From NCBI RefSeq assembly GCF_000829825.1, contig NZ_JXSL01000005.1, forward strand, positions 1-50,221: 50,221 nt of DNA, written 5' to 3'. The stretch is from Paramagnetospirillum magnetotacticum MS-1. Lineage in GTDB: Bacteria > Pseudomonadota > Alphaproteobacteria > Rhodospirillales > Magnetospirillaceae. Made by a program: the position numbers and the translations under genes. Below, one piece after another: positions 41,894 through 50,221 of this stretch. The notes under the pieces were generated by a model that saw only the letters and a list, made by a program, of their open reading frames with translations, ran no database searches and was not told the DNA's origin. Positions within the stretch are counted from its first letter, which is position 1. Every line of letters starts with the position of its first letter.

Positions 41894-44452
41894 ATGTACC
41901 GTTTCTTTCTGGGACTGTTCAGTCTGTTGATCCTGCTGGCCATCGTCGGCGCGGGCGGGGTCCTGTTCGTCTTCTGGCATTTCGGACGCGGCCTGCCGGA
42001 CTATCACCAGCTGGCCCATTACGAGCCGCCCATCACCACCCGCGTCTATGGCGGCGACGGACGTCTGGTGGCGGAATATGCGGTGGAAAAGCGGGTCTTC
42101 GTGCCGCTGCCGGTCATTCCCCAATTGGTGAAGGACGCCTTCCTCTCGGCCGAGGACAAGAATTTCTATACCCATGCCGGTATCGACCCGGTGGGTATCG
42201 CCCGCGCTATCCTGGTCAATCTGAAGAATCGGGGCAAGGGTGCCGACCGGCGGCCCGTTGGCGCTTCGACCATCACCCAGCAGGTGGCGAAAAACTTCCT
42301 GCTGACCAACGAAGTCTCCATCGAGCGCAAGGTCAAGGAAGCCATTCTGGCGCTGCGCATCGAGCGCACCTTCTCCAAGGACCATATCCTCGAGCTTTAC
42401 CTCAACGAGATCTATCTCGGCAGCGGCGCCTATGGCGTGGCGGCCGCCGCGCTCAATTATTTCGACAAGGGCCTGGACGAGTTGAACGTGGCCGAGGCCG
42501 CCTATCTCGCCGCCCTGCCCAAGGCGCCCAACAACTACAACCCCCATCGCCATCCCGAAGCCGCCAAGGAGCGCCGGGACTGGGTGATCGGGCGTCTGTT
42601 CGAGGACGGCAAGATCACTCAGGCCGAGTATCAGGCCATGGTCGCCATGCCGCTGGAGGTCCGCACCCGCAAGGAGATGCAGGCGACCCAGGGTGGTGAC
42701 TATTTCGCCGAGGATATCCGCCGCGAGTTGCAGGCCAAATACGGTGAATCGGCGCTGTGGAAGGGCGGGCTGGTGGTGCGCGCCTCCATGGATGCCAAGC
42801 TTCAGGCGGTGGGGTCCAAGGTGTTGCGCCAGGGTCTGGCATCTTACGACCGCCGCCACGGCTGGCGCGGTCCCATCACCCGCATTCCCGCCGCCGCCGG
42901 TTGGGGGCCGCTGCTGGCCGCCGTTCCGCGTCCAGGCGGGGCCGAAGAGTCCTGGCAAACGGCCGTTGTGCTGGCGCTGAACGACCATGAGGCCACGTTG
43001 GGTCTGGTGGGCGGCAAGGTGGGCCATGTTCCCTTCGCCGAGATGAAATGGGCGCGCCCCACCCTGGAGAAGTCCTCTGCCGGGCCTTTCCCGCGCAAGC
43101 CCGCCGACGCCTTGGCGCTGGGCGACGTGATCCTGGTGGAGCCGGTGGCCAAGGGCGAGGATGGCAAGCCCTATCCCGCCAACTTCTTCACGCTTCGCCA
43201 GATTCCAAAGGTGGAAGGCGCCCTGGTGGCCATCGATCCCCATACGGGCCGCGTCCTGGCCATGGTGGGCGGCTGGTCCTACGGCAAGAGCCAGTTCAAC
43301 CGCGCCTCCCAGGCCATGCGCCAGACCGGCTCGTCCTTCAAGCCCTTCATCTATCTGGCTGCGCTGGAAAGCGGCTATACGCCGTCGTCGCTGGTTCTCG
43401 ACGCGCCCATCGCCCTGCCCCAGGGGCCGGGCCTGCCGTTGTGGCGTCCCAAGAACTATCACGACGACTATCTGGGGCCGACCACCCTGCGGGTCGGCAT
43501 CGAGAAGTCGCGCAATCTGATGACCGTGCGCCTCGCCCAGGCGCTGGGCATGGACAAGGTGGCCGATTACGCCGGACGCTTTGGTATCTACGACAATCTG
43601 CCGCGCCAGTTGTCCATGGCCCTGGGCGCGGGCGAGACCACGCCGCTGCGGCTCACCGCCGCCTATGCCATGCTGGTCAATGGCGGCAAGAAGGTGCGTC
43701 CCACCCTGATCGACCGTATTCAGGACCGCAACGGCAAGACCATCTTCAGCCATGACCTGCGCTTCTGCGACGGTTGCTCGGCCAACCGCTTCACCGGCCA
43801 GGACATGCCGGTTCTGCCCGATATCCGCGAACAGATCGTGGATCCCGTTTCCGCCTATCAGATGGTCAGCATCTTAGAAGGCGTGGTCCAGCGCGGCACC
43901 GGCACCTCGGTGAAGGCGGTGGGCAAGCCCCTGGCGGGCAAGACCGGCACCTCCAACGATTCCAACGATGTGTGGTTCGTGGGCTTCTCGCCCGATCTGG
44001 CGGTGGGCGTGTTCGTGGGCTTCGACGAGCCAGGCACTTTGGGGGCAAAGGAAACCGGCGGCTCCATCGCGGCGCCCATCTTCCGCGACTTCATGATGGA
44101 AGCCCTGAAGGACAAGCCGCCGACACCCTTCCGCGTGCCCTCCGGCGTGCGGCTGGTGCGCGTCAACGCCCATACCGGCAAGCCCGCTCTGCCCGGCGAT
44201 GCCAAGGCCATCTATGAGGCCTTCAAGGGCTCTGACCGCATGCCCGGCGACGAGGAAGACGTGCTGGAAGGATCCGGCAATATCGATGCGGGCTTTAGCT
44301 TCGCGCCCTTCCTGGGCGCGGAAGAAGGCGCCAGCGGCGTGCAACTCACCGCGCCGCCCGGCACGCCCGGCCCCGACGGCACCATTCCCGCCGCTCAGCC
44401 GGTCCAGCAGGCCCCGACCGGACCGGCACCCTCGGCGGGCGGGTTGTATTAA
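41894..44452 (+). CDS. mrcA: Penicillin-binding protein 1A
   Basis: 852 aa. One N-terminal membrane helix (LFSLLILLAIVGAGGVLFVFWHF). The glycosyltransferase domain has SAEDKNFYTHAGID (first catalytic Glu), GASTITQQVAKNFLL, RKVKEAILALRIERTFSKDHILELYLNEIYLG. The transpeptidase has SSFKPF (catalytic Ser near residue 480), the SxN box SRNLMTV, and KTGTSND (near 682). All five motifs are intact. An OB-like insert lies between the two domains. It polymerises and crosslinks peptidoglycan. I chose the ATG at 41894 because an earlier reading (41792) adds residues without homology before the membrane anchor. Confidence 0.96.
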   Translation: MYRFFLGLFSLLILLAIVGAGGVLFVFWHFGRGLPDYHQLAHYEPPITTRVYGGDGRLVAEYAVEKRVFVPLPVIPQLVKDAFLSAEDKNFYTHAGIDPVGIARAILVNLKNRGKGADRRPVGASTITQQVAKNFLLTNEVSIERKVKEAILALRIERTFSKDHILELYLNEIYLGSGAYGVAAAALNYFDKGLDELNVAEAAYLAALPKAPNNYNPHRHPEAAKERRDWVIGRLFEDGKITQAEYQAMVAMPLEVRTRKEMQATQGGDYFAEDIRRELQAKYGESALWKGGLVVRASMDAKLQAVGSKVLRQGLASYDRRHGWRGPITRIPAAAGWGPLLAAVPRPGGAEESWQTAVVLALNDHEATLGLVGGKVGHVPFAEMKWARPTLEKSSAGPFPRKPADALALGDVILVEPVAKGEDGKPYPANFFTLRQIPKVEGALVAIDPHTGRVLAMVGGWSYGKSQFNRASQAMRQTGSSFKPFIYLAALESGYTPSSLVLDAPIALPQGPGLPLWRPKNYHDDYLGPTTLRVGIEKSRNLMTVRLAQALGMDKVADYAGRFGIYDNLPRQLSMALGAGETTPLRLTAAYAMLVNGGKKVRPTLIDRIQDRNGKTIFSHDLRFCDGCSANRFTGQDMPVLPDIREQIVDPVSAYQMVSILEGVVQRGTGTSVKAVGKPLAGKTGTSNDSNDVWFVGFSPDLAVGVFVGFDEPGTLGAKETGGSIAAPIFRDFMMEALKDKPPTPFRVPSGVRLVRVNAHTGKPALPGDAKAIYEAFKGSDRMPGDEEDVLEGSGNIDAGFSFAPFLGAEEGASGVQLTAPPGTPGPDGTIPAAQPVQQAPTGPAPSAGGLY

Positions 44453-44474
44453 GGGAAACGAGATTCTGACCGTG

Positions 44475-44507
44475 AAGGGCTGATGCCCTTCCGGGCGGTC
44501 AGCCCTT
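44475..44507. terminator. Convergent terminator-like inverted repeat between mrcA and the CheY-like gene
   Basis: AAGGGCTGA (44475-44483) pairs with TCAGCCCTT (44499-44507), and an alternative smaller hairpin AAGGGC/GCCCTT is nested. The arm overlaps the end of the convergent gene. No T-run. Probably stops both transcripts. Confidence 0.5.
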
Positions 44508-44900
44508 GGAATCCGTCATCACCTTGATGATTTTTTCCTTGAGCGCGGGCGGCAGGACCGGCTTGGCCAGGAAGGCATCGACGTTCAGTTCCTTGGCGCG
44601 GCCCACCGTGGCGGCGTCGGTATGGGCGGTCAGCATCACCACCGGCAGGGACTTGCCGAAGGGGATCGAGCGCAGCAGCTTGACGAAGCCGAAGCCGTCC
44701 ATGGGGCGCATCTGAACGTCGCAGATCACCACATCGGGCTTTTCCAACTCGGCGACTTCCAAGCCGGAATTGCCGTCATGCGCCTCGACCACCATGCCGA
44801 TGCCGATCTGTTGCAGCATCTTCTTGACGATGGTCCGGACGAATTCCTGGTCATCGATGACCAGCACTTTCAGCGCACTCAGATCCACCGAAGCAGACAT
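44499..44900 (-). CDS. CheY-like single-domain response regulator
   Basis: 133 aa. KVLVIDDQEFVRTIVKKML (acidic pocket), phospho-Asp in VVICDVQM (near 60), Thr in VVMLTAHTD, Lys in FLAKPVLPPALK. No output domain. It relays phosphate or binds a partner. The kinase is not in the window. The start MSASVDLSAL lies 60-80 bp upstream of a strong inverted repeat. Confidence 0.92.
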   Translation of the reverse strand: MSASVDLSALKVLVIDDQEFVRTIVKKMLQQIGIGMVVEAHDGNSGLEVAELEKPDVVICDVQMRPMDGFGFVKLLRSIPFGKSLPVVMLTAHTDAATVGRAKELNVDAFLAKPVLPPALKEKIIKVMTDSKG

Positions 44901-44922
44901 CCGATCATTCCCCTGGATAAGA

Positions 44923-44966
44923 CATTCTCACCGGTTCGTTGAGGCTAACAGAACCCGGTGAGAATG
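44923..44966. other. 12-bp inverted repeat after iorB
   Basis: CATTCTCACCGG and CCGGTGAGAATG are perfect 12-bp arms around a 20-nt centre. It lies between iorB (ends 44985) and the CheY-like gene (starts 44900), both minus. It could terminate iorBA or be a regulatory site for the regulator gene; no T-run. Confidence 0.5.
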
Positions 44967-44984
44967 CCAAAGGGCGATAAATAC

Positions 44985-45605
44985 TTAAGCGGCGGAAGTC
45001 TTGGTCTTGGCGCTTTCGGCGGCATCGCGGCCAGCGGCAAACGCCTTCTGGTTGACCTCGACCATGGCGGGCTTCTTCTCGCGGAAGCGCCCGACGATCT
45101 GCTCTTCCAGCTCGCCCGCCGGGAAGGGCAGGTAATCGGCGATGGCGCCCAGCATGATGGTGTTGATCAGGCGCAGATCGCCCAATTCGCGGGCAATGGC
45201 GCCTGCGTCGAAATCATAGACGGTGACGCCCGCCGCCCGCATCTGGGCCACCGGGTCGTCCGGGTACTTGAAGAGTCCGGCCGAGACCACCGGCGGAACC
45301 AGGCGGATGGTGTTGACCATGGCCACGCCGCCGGGGCGCAGCATATCGGCCCAGCGCGATCCTTCCGCCACTTCGAAGGCGACCAGGATGTCGGCGGTGC
45401 CGGGCGTGATGACCGGCGACCAGACGCGCTTGCCGAACCGGACATGGCTGGTGACCACGCCGCCGCGCTGGGCCATGCCCGCCACTTCCGACTTCTTGCA
45501 GTCCAGGCCGCGCGCGATGGCCGCCTGGGACAGGATCTCGGCGGCGGTCATGACGCCTTGGCCACCGGTGCCGCACACGAGAATGTTCGTGATTACATCG
45601 CTCAT
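44985..45605 (-). CDS. iorB: Indolepyruvate ferredoxin oxidoreductase, beta subunit
   Basis: 206 aa from the ATG at 45605, with AAGGA 8 nt upstream; a GTG at 45620 overlaps the iorA stop. ILVCGTGGQGVMTAAEIL is the gamma-domain motif of 2-oxoacid:ferredoxin oxidoreductases. KSEVAGMAQRGGVVTSHVRFG and ADILVAFEVAEGSR are conserved family blocks. With IorA it oxidatively decarboxylates indolepyruvate and other aryl pyruvates to aryl-acetyl-CoA and reduces ferredoxin, in aromatic amino-acid breakdown. Confidence 0.95.
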   Translation of the reverse strand: MSDVITNILVCGTGGQGVMTAAEILSQAAIARGLDCKKSEVAGMAQRGGVVTSHVRFGKRVWSPVITPGTADILVAFEVAEGSRWADMLRPGGVAMVNTIRLVPPVVSAGLFKYPDDPVAQMRAAGVTVYDFDAGAIARELGDLRLINTIMLGAIADYLPFPAGELEEQIVGRFREKKPAMVEVNQKAFAAGRDAAESAKTKTSAA

Positions 45606-45616
45606 GATTGTGTCCT

Positions 45617-47473
45617 TCACTCAGCCGCCACGGCGGGCTTGGCCTTGACGATGGCCTTGGGGCCGCAGGATTCGACGCACATGTTGCAGCCGGTGCACAT
45701 GGCGGTGTCGATGGTGGTGAATTTCAGCTCGTTGACCTTGCCGTCGGGGCGGACCTTGGATTCCGAACGCTTCACCGTGATGGCCGGACAGCCCACATTG
45801 ATGCAGTTGCCGCAGCCGGTGCAATCCTCGTCCACCACCTTGTAGGGTTCGATCTTGGAGTAGAACTCGGACAAGACGCAGGGCCGGTCGGTGATGATCA
45901 CCGAGACCTCGGGGATGGCGGTTTCCTGCTTGATGGTCTTGAACACCACGGGCAGCTGGTAGGGGTCGATCTTCTTGATGCGCTCGGGATTGACGCCCAG
46001 CGCCTCGACCAGCTTGGTGAAGTCCACGCGGGGCGTGTCGTCGCCCTTCAGGCCCTTGCCGGTTCCGGCATGGTTCTGGCCGCCGGTCATGCCGGTGGTG
46101 CGGTTGTCCAGAATCAGGACGGTGACGTTGCCCCGGTTATAGACGATGTCCAGCAGGCCCTGCATGCCCATGTGCAGGAAGGTGGAATCGCCGATGACGG
46201 CGACCACGGCCTTGTCCTTGGTCTCTTCCGAACGGGCCTTGTCCATGCCGAGAGCGATGCCCATGGAGGCGCCCATGGAGATGGTGCTGTCCAGCGCGTT
46301 CCAGGGATGACCGGCGCCGAGCGTATAGCAGCCGATATCGCCCGAAATCTGGACGTTTTTGCGCATACGGGCCAGCGAGTAGTAGACGCCCATATGGGGA
46401 CAGGCGGCGCACATGGTCGGCGGCCGGGGGAAGGGGTCGAATTTCGGATAGGTGGTGGCGGGCGGCACCGGCTCGCCCAGGAAGGTCTTGATGGCGGGGA
46501 TCAGCACATTGGGGGTCAGCTCGCCCAGGCGGGGCAGCAAATCCTTGCCATGGATCTTTTGCAATCCGGCGGCCTTGAGTTCGCGCTCCATCAGCGGCTC
46601 GGTCTCTTCGACCACCACCAGATGCTCCACCTGGCCCGCCAGCTTCTCCACCAAAGCCAGGGGCACCGGATAGGTGAAGCCCAACTTCAGCACGGGGGCG
46701 TCGGGGAAGCTTTCGCGCACATGCATGAAGGCGGGGCCGGAGGTGACGAAACCCACCCGCTTGTCCTTGCCGTCATCGAGGAAATTCAGCGGCGAGGCCT
46801 CGGCCAGCGCCTGCAGCTTGCCCTCGCGGGCGATCTGGGCGGGAAGCAGGCCCTTGGCATTGGCGGGCGTCATCACCCAGCGCCGCGCGTCGGACTTGAA
46901 ACCGCCGATGGCGTGGGCGACCTTCTCGCCCACCTGGACCACCGCCTTGACATGGCAGACGCGGGTGGTGAGGCGCAAAATGACCGGGGTGTTATAGGCC
47001 TCCGACAGTTCGAAGGCATACTTGGCCATCTCATAGGCTTCCTGGGAATCGGCGGGCTCGAGCACCGGCACATGGGCGAAGCGGCCCCAAAAGCGCGAAT
47101 CCTGCTCGTTCTGGGAGGACGACATGCCCACATCGTCGGCCACGGCGATCACCAACCCGCCGATCACACCGGCCACGGTCACCGTCATGAAGGCGTCGGA
47201 GGCGACGTTCAGGCCCACATGCTTCATGGCACAGAACGAGCGGGCGCCCGACATGGAGCCGCCGATGGCCACTTCCATGGCCACCTTCTCGTTCACCGAC
47301 CACTCGGCGTAAAGGTCGGGATAGAGCGACAGGCTCTCTAAGATCTCGGTGGACGGGGTGCCAGGATAGGCGGCGGCCACTCTGGCGCCAGCCTCCCACA
47401 CGCCCCGGGCGATGGCATCGTTACCCGACAACAAAAGCCGCGATTGCGGCTTGGCCTGAACGGCAGCGGTCAT
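45617..47473 (-). CDS. iorA: Indolepyruvate ferredoxin oxidoreductase, alpha subunit
   Basis: 618 aa from the ATG at 47473 with GAGGAG 6 nt upstream. Domain order: LLSGNDAIARGVWEAGARVAAAYPGTPSTEI (pyruvate-binding domain), GLNVASDAF, GMSSSQNEQDSRFW, TCAACPHMGVYY-like part, and TPP-binding DIGCYTLG...GASMGIALGMDKA...VIGDSTFLHMG...LILDNRTTGMTGGQ. The C-terminus carries two [4Fe-4S] sites, DCTGCGNCINVGCP and MCTGCNMCVESCGP. Catalytic subunit of IorAB. A dyad lies upstream. Confidence 0.95.
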   Translation of the reverse strand: MTAAVQAKPQSRLLLSGNDAIARGVWEAGARVAAAYPGTPSTEILESLSLYPDLYAEWSVNEKVAMEVAIGGSMSGARSFCAMKHVGLNVASDAFMTVTVAGVIGGLVIAVADDVGMSSSQNEQDSRFWGRFAHVPVLEPADSQEAYEMAKYAFELSEAYNTPVILRLTTRVCHVKAVVQVGEKVAHAIGGFKSDARRWVMTPANAKGLLPAQIAREGKLQALAEASPLNFLDDGKDKRVGFVTSGPAFMHVRESFPDAPVLKLGFTYPVPLALVEKLAGQVEHLVVVEETEPLMERELKAAGLQKIHGKDLLPRLGELTPNVLIPAIKTFLGEPVPPATTYPKFDPFPRPPTMCAACPHMGVYYSLARMRKNVQISGDIGCYTLGAGHPWNALDSTISMGASMGIALGMDKARSEETKDKAVVAVIGDSTFLHMGMQGLLDIVYNRGNVTVLILDNRTTGMTGGQNHAGTGKGLKGDDTPRVDFTKLVEALGVNPERIKKIDPYQLPVVFKTIKQETAIPEVSVIITDRPCVLSEFYSKIEPYKVVDEDCTGCGNCINVGCPAITVKRSESKVRPDGKVNELKFTTIDTAMCTGCNMCVESCGPKAIVKAKPAVAAE

Positions 47474-47617
47474 GAACAGCTCCTCACGCTCTCCGGTATC
47501 ATCCACGGGCGCGGGGACTTGCCCTCTCTTTGCCGCGGAAACGGCGGAGCCTAACACCGACGGGGGCTTCACCGGAAGCAGAATGCGCAGTCAGTTTACG
47601 TGATTGCATTACGAAGT

Positions 47618-47644
47618 GATACTCACAATGCGATTGTGCGTATC
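47618..47644. promoter_or_regulatory. 27-bp palindrome between lysR and iorA
   Basis: GATAC-t-CACAAT, three bases, ATTGTG-c-GTATC: nearly perfect dyad with 12-bp arms. It lies upstream of iorA (145 bp before the ATG) and overlaps the last bases of the LysR gene. Either the operator of iorAB or a terminator of the LysR gene. No T-run. Confidence 0.45.
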
Positions 47645-48557
47645 AGTTCCAGCGGCCGTCGGTGGTCAGTCTGTCCAGGTGTTCGATGGCGATGGCGTGC
47701 ACTGCTCGTGCCGCGATGGACAGGGGCCGGTCGGAAGCATGGGCCAGAGAGATGATCCGCTCGATTTCCGGATTGACGATGGCCACCGCGTCCAGATTGG
47801 CGGCCTCCGGCCCGAAGCGGGCATAGCGTTCCGACAGCACGGTATAGCCGGCCCCGGCGGCCACCAGCGACTTGATCTGGTCCAGGGCGTCGATCTCGAT
47901 CACCACGCGGGGCTCGGCCCCTAAGGTGCGGGCGGCGCGTTCCACCTCGGCCCGCACGCCGTGGGGACGGCCGGGAAGGATCAGCGGCAGCATCAGCACG
48001 CTGGTCAGGTTGATGTCGTGGCGGCCCTGCAGCAGGGTATCGCCCTTGGGGCCCACCAGGGCCAGACGCTCGCGGGCGATGAAGCGAGGGGCGAGGCCGG
48101 GCGGATGCTCCGAGCCGAAGACCAGCGCCATATCCACCGAGCCCGACAGCACCCATTCCAGCATGTGGCCCGACAGGCCTTCGACCACCCGCAGATGGAT
48201 GGAGGGATGGCGGCGGCGCACCGCCAGGGCCAAAGGAACGGTCAGGACGGGGCCCAGCGAGGTGGGGATGCCGATCACCGCCGGACCGGCGGGGGCGGCT
48301 TCCAGCCCTCTGATCTCGTCCTTGAGATTGGCCATGCGCTCCACCAGCACCCCGGCCCGCACAGCAAGGCGCATGCCGCTTTCGGTCGGGATCACGCCCC
48401 GCGCCGTGCGATGTACCAGGGGACAGCCGAACTCCTCCTCCAGCTTTTTCAGGTGGAGACTGAGCGCCGGTTGGGCCACGCGCAGCGCCTCGGCCGCCTT
48501 GGTCAGCGAGCCGTGTTCGATAATGCCGAGGAAATAGCGCAGTTGCCGGATGTCCAT
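47643..48557 (-). CDS. LysR-family transcriptional regulator
   Basis: 304 aa. HTH: MDIRQLRYFLGIIEHGSLTKAAEAL, RVAQPALSLHLKKLEEEFGCPLVHRT, the classic LTTR start. Effector domain with VIGIPTSLGPVLTVPLALAVRRRHPSIHLRVVEG and a second lobe (VIEIDALDQIKSLVAAGAGYTVLS). It is divergent from gcdH, the arrangement of GcdR-type activators that respond to glutarate/glutaryl-CoA. It could as well act on iorAB downstream. Start at 48557 because the HTH begins there. Confidence 0.92.
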   Translation of the reverse strand: MDIRQLRYFLGIIEHGSLTKAAEALRVAQPALSLHLKKLEEEFGCPLVHRTARGVIPTESGMRLAVRAGVLVERMANLKDEIRGLEAAPAGPAVIGIPTSLGPVLTVPLALAVRRRHPSIHLRVVEGLSGHMLEWVLSGSVDMALVFGSEHPPGLAPRFIARERLALVGPKGDTLLQGRHDINLTSVLMLPLILPGRPHGVRAEVERAARTLGAEPRVVIEIDALDQIKSLVAAGAGYTVLSERYARFGPEAANLDAVAIVNPEIERIISLAHASDRPLSIAARAVHAIAIEHLDRLTTDGRWN

Positions 48558-48576
48558 GGTGGCGTTTTTTCGTTTC

Positions 48577-48633
48577 GTCATCCCGGAAGCGCGTCAGCGC
48601 TATCCGGGATCAAGTGGGGCAAGTCGGGATGAC
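48577..48633. repeat. REP-like palindromic element
   Basis: GTCATCCCGGA opens, ATCCGGGAT closes the first arm, and the outer end is GTCGGGATGAC. GCGCGTCAGCGC lies in the centre. Intergenic GTCATCCCGG palindromes are widespread REP units in proteobacteria. It lies between the divergent lysR and gcdH genes. Confidence 0.65.
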
Positions 48634-48653
48634 GGTATCGCCAAACTCACACA

Positions 48654-48670
48654 TATAATGATTTGTTATA
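48654..48670. promoter_or_regulatory. LysR-type T-N11-A dyad before gcdH
   Basis: TATAA, 7 nt, TTATA: perfect 5-bp arms, fitting the LysR consensus T-N11-A, about 90 bp upstream of the gcdH start and 97 bp before the lysR start. It is the best candidate for the LysR binding site. Confidence 0.4.
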
Positions 48671-48758
48671 GCCTCCATAGAAAAGATATTTTTCTCATGA
48701 TGGCTCGGATCAGGCATGGTGCCCCAAGTGCCATTCATCATCGTGTGGGAGACATACC

Positions 48759-49937
48759 GTGCAGAATTTCAAGTGGGACGACCCCTTCCTCCTGGAAGAC
48801 CAGCTCAGCGAGGACGAGAAGCTGATCCGCGACTCGGCGCATGCCTATTGCCAGGAGAAGCTCCAGCCGCGCGTGATGAAGGCGTTCCGCGATGAAAGCT
48901 TCGACCGCGAGATCATGAACGAGATGGGCGAGATGGGCCTGTTGGGCCCGACCATCCCCGAGGAATACGGCGGTCCCGGCGTCAACCATGTGGCCTATGG
49001 CCTGATTTCGCGCGAAGTGGAACGGGTGGATTCCGGCTATCGCTCGGCCATGAGCGTGCAGTCGTCGCTGGTGATGCATCCCATCTTCAGCTACGGCACC
49101 GAGGAGCAGAAGAAGAAGTATCTGCCCCGCCTGGCCACGGGCGAGATCATCGGCTGTTTCGGCCTGACCGAACCCGATGCCGGTTCCGATCCGGGTGGCA
49201 TGCGCACGCGTGCCAAGAAGGTGGACGGCGGCTATGTGCTGACCGGCTCCAAGATGTGGATCACCAATTCGCCCATCTCGGACATCGCCATCGTCTGGGC
49301 CAAGTCCGACGCCCATGAGGGCAAGATCAAGGGCTTCATCGTCGAGCGCGGTACCAAGGGCTTTTCCACGCCCAAGATCGAGGGCAAGCTCAGCTTGCGC
49401 GCCTCCATCACCGGCGAGATCGTGCTGGACGAGGCCTTCGTTCCCGACGACGCCCTGATGCCCAACGCTTCTGGCCTGGGCGGCCCGTTCGGCTGCCTCA
49501 ACAAGGCCCGCTACGGCATCGCCTGGGGCGTCATCGGTGCGGCCGAGTTCTGCTGGCACGCGGCGCGGCAGTACATGCTGGACCGCAAGCAGTTCGGCCG
49601 CCCGCTCGCCGCCAACCAGATCCCCCAGCTCAAGCTGGCCAATATGATGACCGAGATCACCCTGGGCCTGCAGGCCTGCGTGCGTGTCGGGCGCATGATG
49701 GACGACCACACCTGGGCGCCGGAAGCCGTGTCGCTGATCAAGCGCAACAATTGCGGCAAGGCGCTCGACATCGCCCGCATGGCGCGCGACATGCACGGCG
49801 GCAATGGCATCTCGGAAGAGTTCCATGTCATCCGTCACATGGTGAACCTGGAGACCGTCAACACCTATGAAGGTGCCCACGACGTCCATGCCCTGATCCT
49901 GGGCCGCGCCATGACCGGCATCCAGGCCTTCTCCTGA
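48759..49937 (+). CDS. gcdH: Glutaryl-CoA dehydrogenase
   Basis: 392 aa, acyl-CoA dehydrogenase fold. [15 protein letters not shown] (FAD/substrate loop), [66 protein letters not shown], and the catalytic Glu in [17 protein letters not shown] are all typical of GcdH rather than of short-chain dehydrogenases. It oxidatively decarboxylates glutaryl-CoA to crotonyl-CoA in lysine, tryptophan and benzoate-type degradation and passes electrons to Etf. GTG start with GGAG 7-8 nt upstream. etfB follows 125 bp downstream. Confidence 0.96.
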   Translation: MQNFKWDDPFLLEDQLSEDEKLIRDSAHAYCQEKLQPRVMKAFRDESFDREIMNEMGEMGLLGPTIPEEYGGPGVNHVAYGLISREVERVDSGYRSAMSVQSSLVMHPIFSYGTEEQKKKYLPRLATGEIIGCFGLTEPDAGSDPGGMRTRAKKVDGGYVLTGSKMWITNSPISDIAIVWAKSDAHEGKIKGFIVERGTKGFSTPKIEGKLSLRASITGEIVLDEAFVPDDALMPNASGLGGPFGCLNKARYGIAWGVIGAAEFCWHAARQYMLDRKQFGRPLAANQIPQLKLANMMTEITLGLQACVRVGRMMDDHTWAPEAVSLIKRNNCGKALDIARMARDMHGGNGISEEFHVIRHMVNLETVNTYEGAHDVHALILGRAMTGIQAFS

Positions 49938-49943
49938 GCCAAG

Positions 49944-49967
49944 GCCGAGCCCCGCAAGGGGCTCGGC
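49944..49967. terminator. GC-rich hairpin with GCAA tetraloop after gcdH
   Basis: GCCGAGCCCC pairs perfectly over 10 bp with GGGGCTCGGC around GCAA, a GNRA tetraloop. It begins 7 bp after the gcdH stop. No T-run, so either Rho-aided termination or an mRNA 3'-stabilising hairpin. A second small hairpin GGGCGC/GCGCCC follows near 50006-50020. Confidence 0.55.
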
Positions 49968-50062
49968 TAGGCCCAAGGGGCCGCGCCGCTTCTGCGGCGG
50001 GAGCCAAGGGCGCTTGCGCCCGCCCGGCGCCTGACGGGCATTGATTAGAGGATGAGAAAACC

Positions 50063-50221
50063 ATGAAGGTGTTGGTCGCGATCAAGCGGGTGATCGACTA
50101 CAACGTCAAGATTCGGGTCAAGTCGGATGGTTCGGGTGTGGAGACCCAGAATGTGAAGTTCTCCATGAACCCCTTCGACGAGATCGCGGTGGAAGAGGCC
50201 GTGCGCCTCAAGGAAGCGGGC
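50063..50221 (+). CDS. etfB: Electron transfer flavoprotein beta subunit, N-terminal part
   Basis: 53 codons before the window ends. [25 protein letters not shown] then [21 protein letters not shown] is the classical EtfB opening: the K-R-V-x-D and N-P-F-D-E motifs that build the AMP site. GAGGATG lies about 9 nt before the ATG. Etf takes electrons from acyl-CoA dehydrogenases, among them the GcdH just upstream, and passes them to Etf:quinone oxidoreductase. Confidence 0.93.
   Translation, partial: MKVLVAIKRVIDYNVKIRVKSDGSGVETQNVKFSMNPFDEIAVEEAVRLKEAG

Noticed and set aside
41813-43753. A 646-aa open frame antisense to mrcA
   Set aside because: PBP1A frame shows all catalytic motifs; the antisense frame has none.
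45608-47341. A 577-aa open frame antisense to iorA
   Set aside because: iorA carries TPP and ferredoxin motifs; antisense reading has repetitive Gly/His composition.

Overview
The window looks like a chromosomal segment of a high-GC, motile, Gram-negative alphaproteobacterium. A Rhodospirillales member such as Magnetospirillum fits best. This is inferred from overall protein character (two large chemoreceptors, IorAB, an RNase E with a long Arg/acidic tail, an AMIN-type amidase, glutaryl-CoA dehydrogenase next to etfB). No magnetosome genes are present, so the genus is a guess.

About 1-7.55 kb is an accessory island. It starts with the right end of an IS3-family element. Then come a two-gene operon (ribbon-helix-helix-like protein plus an unknown protein), a tyrosine integrase, an hsdS remnant, a TIR (ThsB-like) gene paired with a small membrane protein, a SpoVG-like protein, an HTH protein and four small unknown proteins. 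Its most striking feature is a tRNA-Arg(CCG) gene cut in the anticodon loop. The 5' half lies on the minus strand at 3354-3316, just upstream of the integrase. The 3' half lies on the plus strand at 7507-7553. Both share the 9-nt core CCCTCCGAA, and inverting the 4.2 kb between them would rebuild a perfect 77-nt tRNA.

About 7.7-14.1 kb is a type I secretion locus: a small protein, an ABC exporter with a degenerate C39 domain, a HlyD-type adaptor with an N-terminal cyclic-nucleotide-binding-like segment, and a large secreted protein with CHAP-like and pre-peptidase-like domains.

About 14.2-25.9 kb is ordinary chromosome: a cold-shock protein, a DEDD exonuclease, an HD-GYP phosphodiesterase, slyX, two chemoreceptors (one apparently frameshifted at its start), and surface-polysaccharide genes (ArnT-like membrane protein, a GT2-methyltransferase fusion, rfbC).

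About 26.1-36.5 kb holds two lipoproteins (one with tandem OmpA-like domains), an alpha/beta hydrolase, an orphan FliN-like protein, transaldolase and a PfkB kinase overlapping tail to tail, an MFS exporter, and a two-component system followed by a DUF6134-like exported protein.

About 36.5-50.2 kb holds housekeeping and catabolic genes: rne, an N-acetylmuramoyl-L-alanine amidase, PBP1A (mrcA), a CheY-like regulator, iorAB, a LysR regulator divergent from gcdH, and the start of etfB, which runs off the right edge. IorAB, GcdH and Etf together suggest anaerobic or aromatic amino-acid and glutarate-type carbon oxidation feeding electrons to ferredoxin and the quinone pool.
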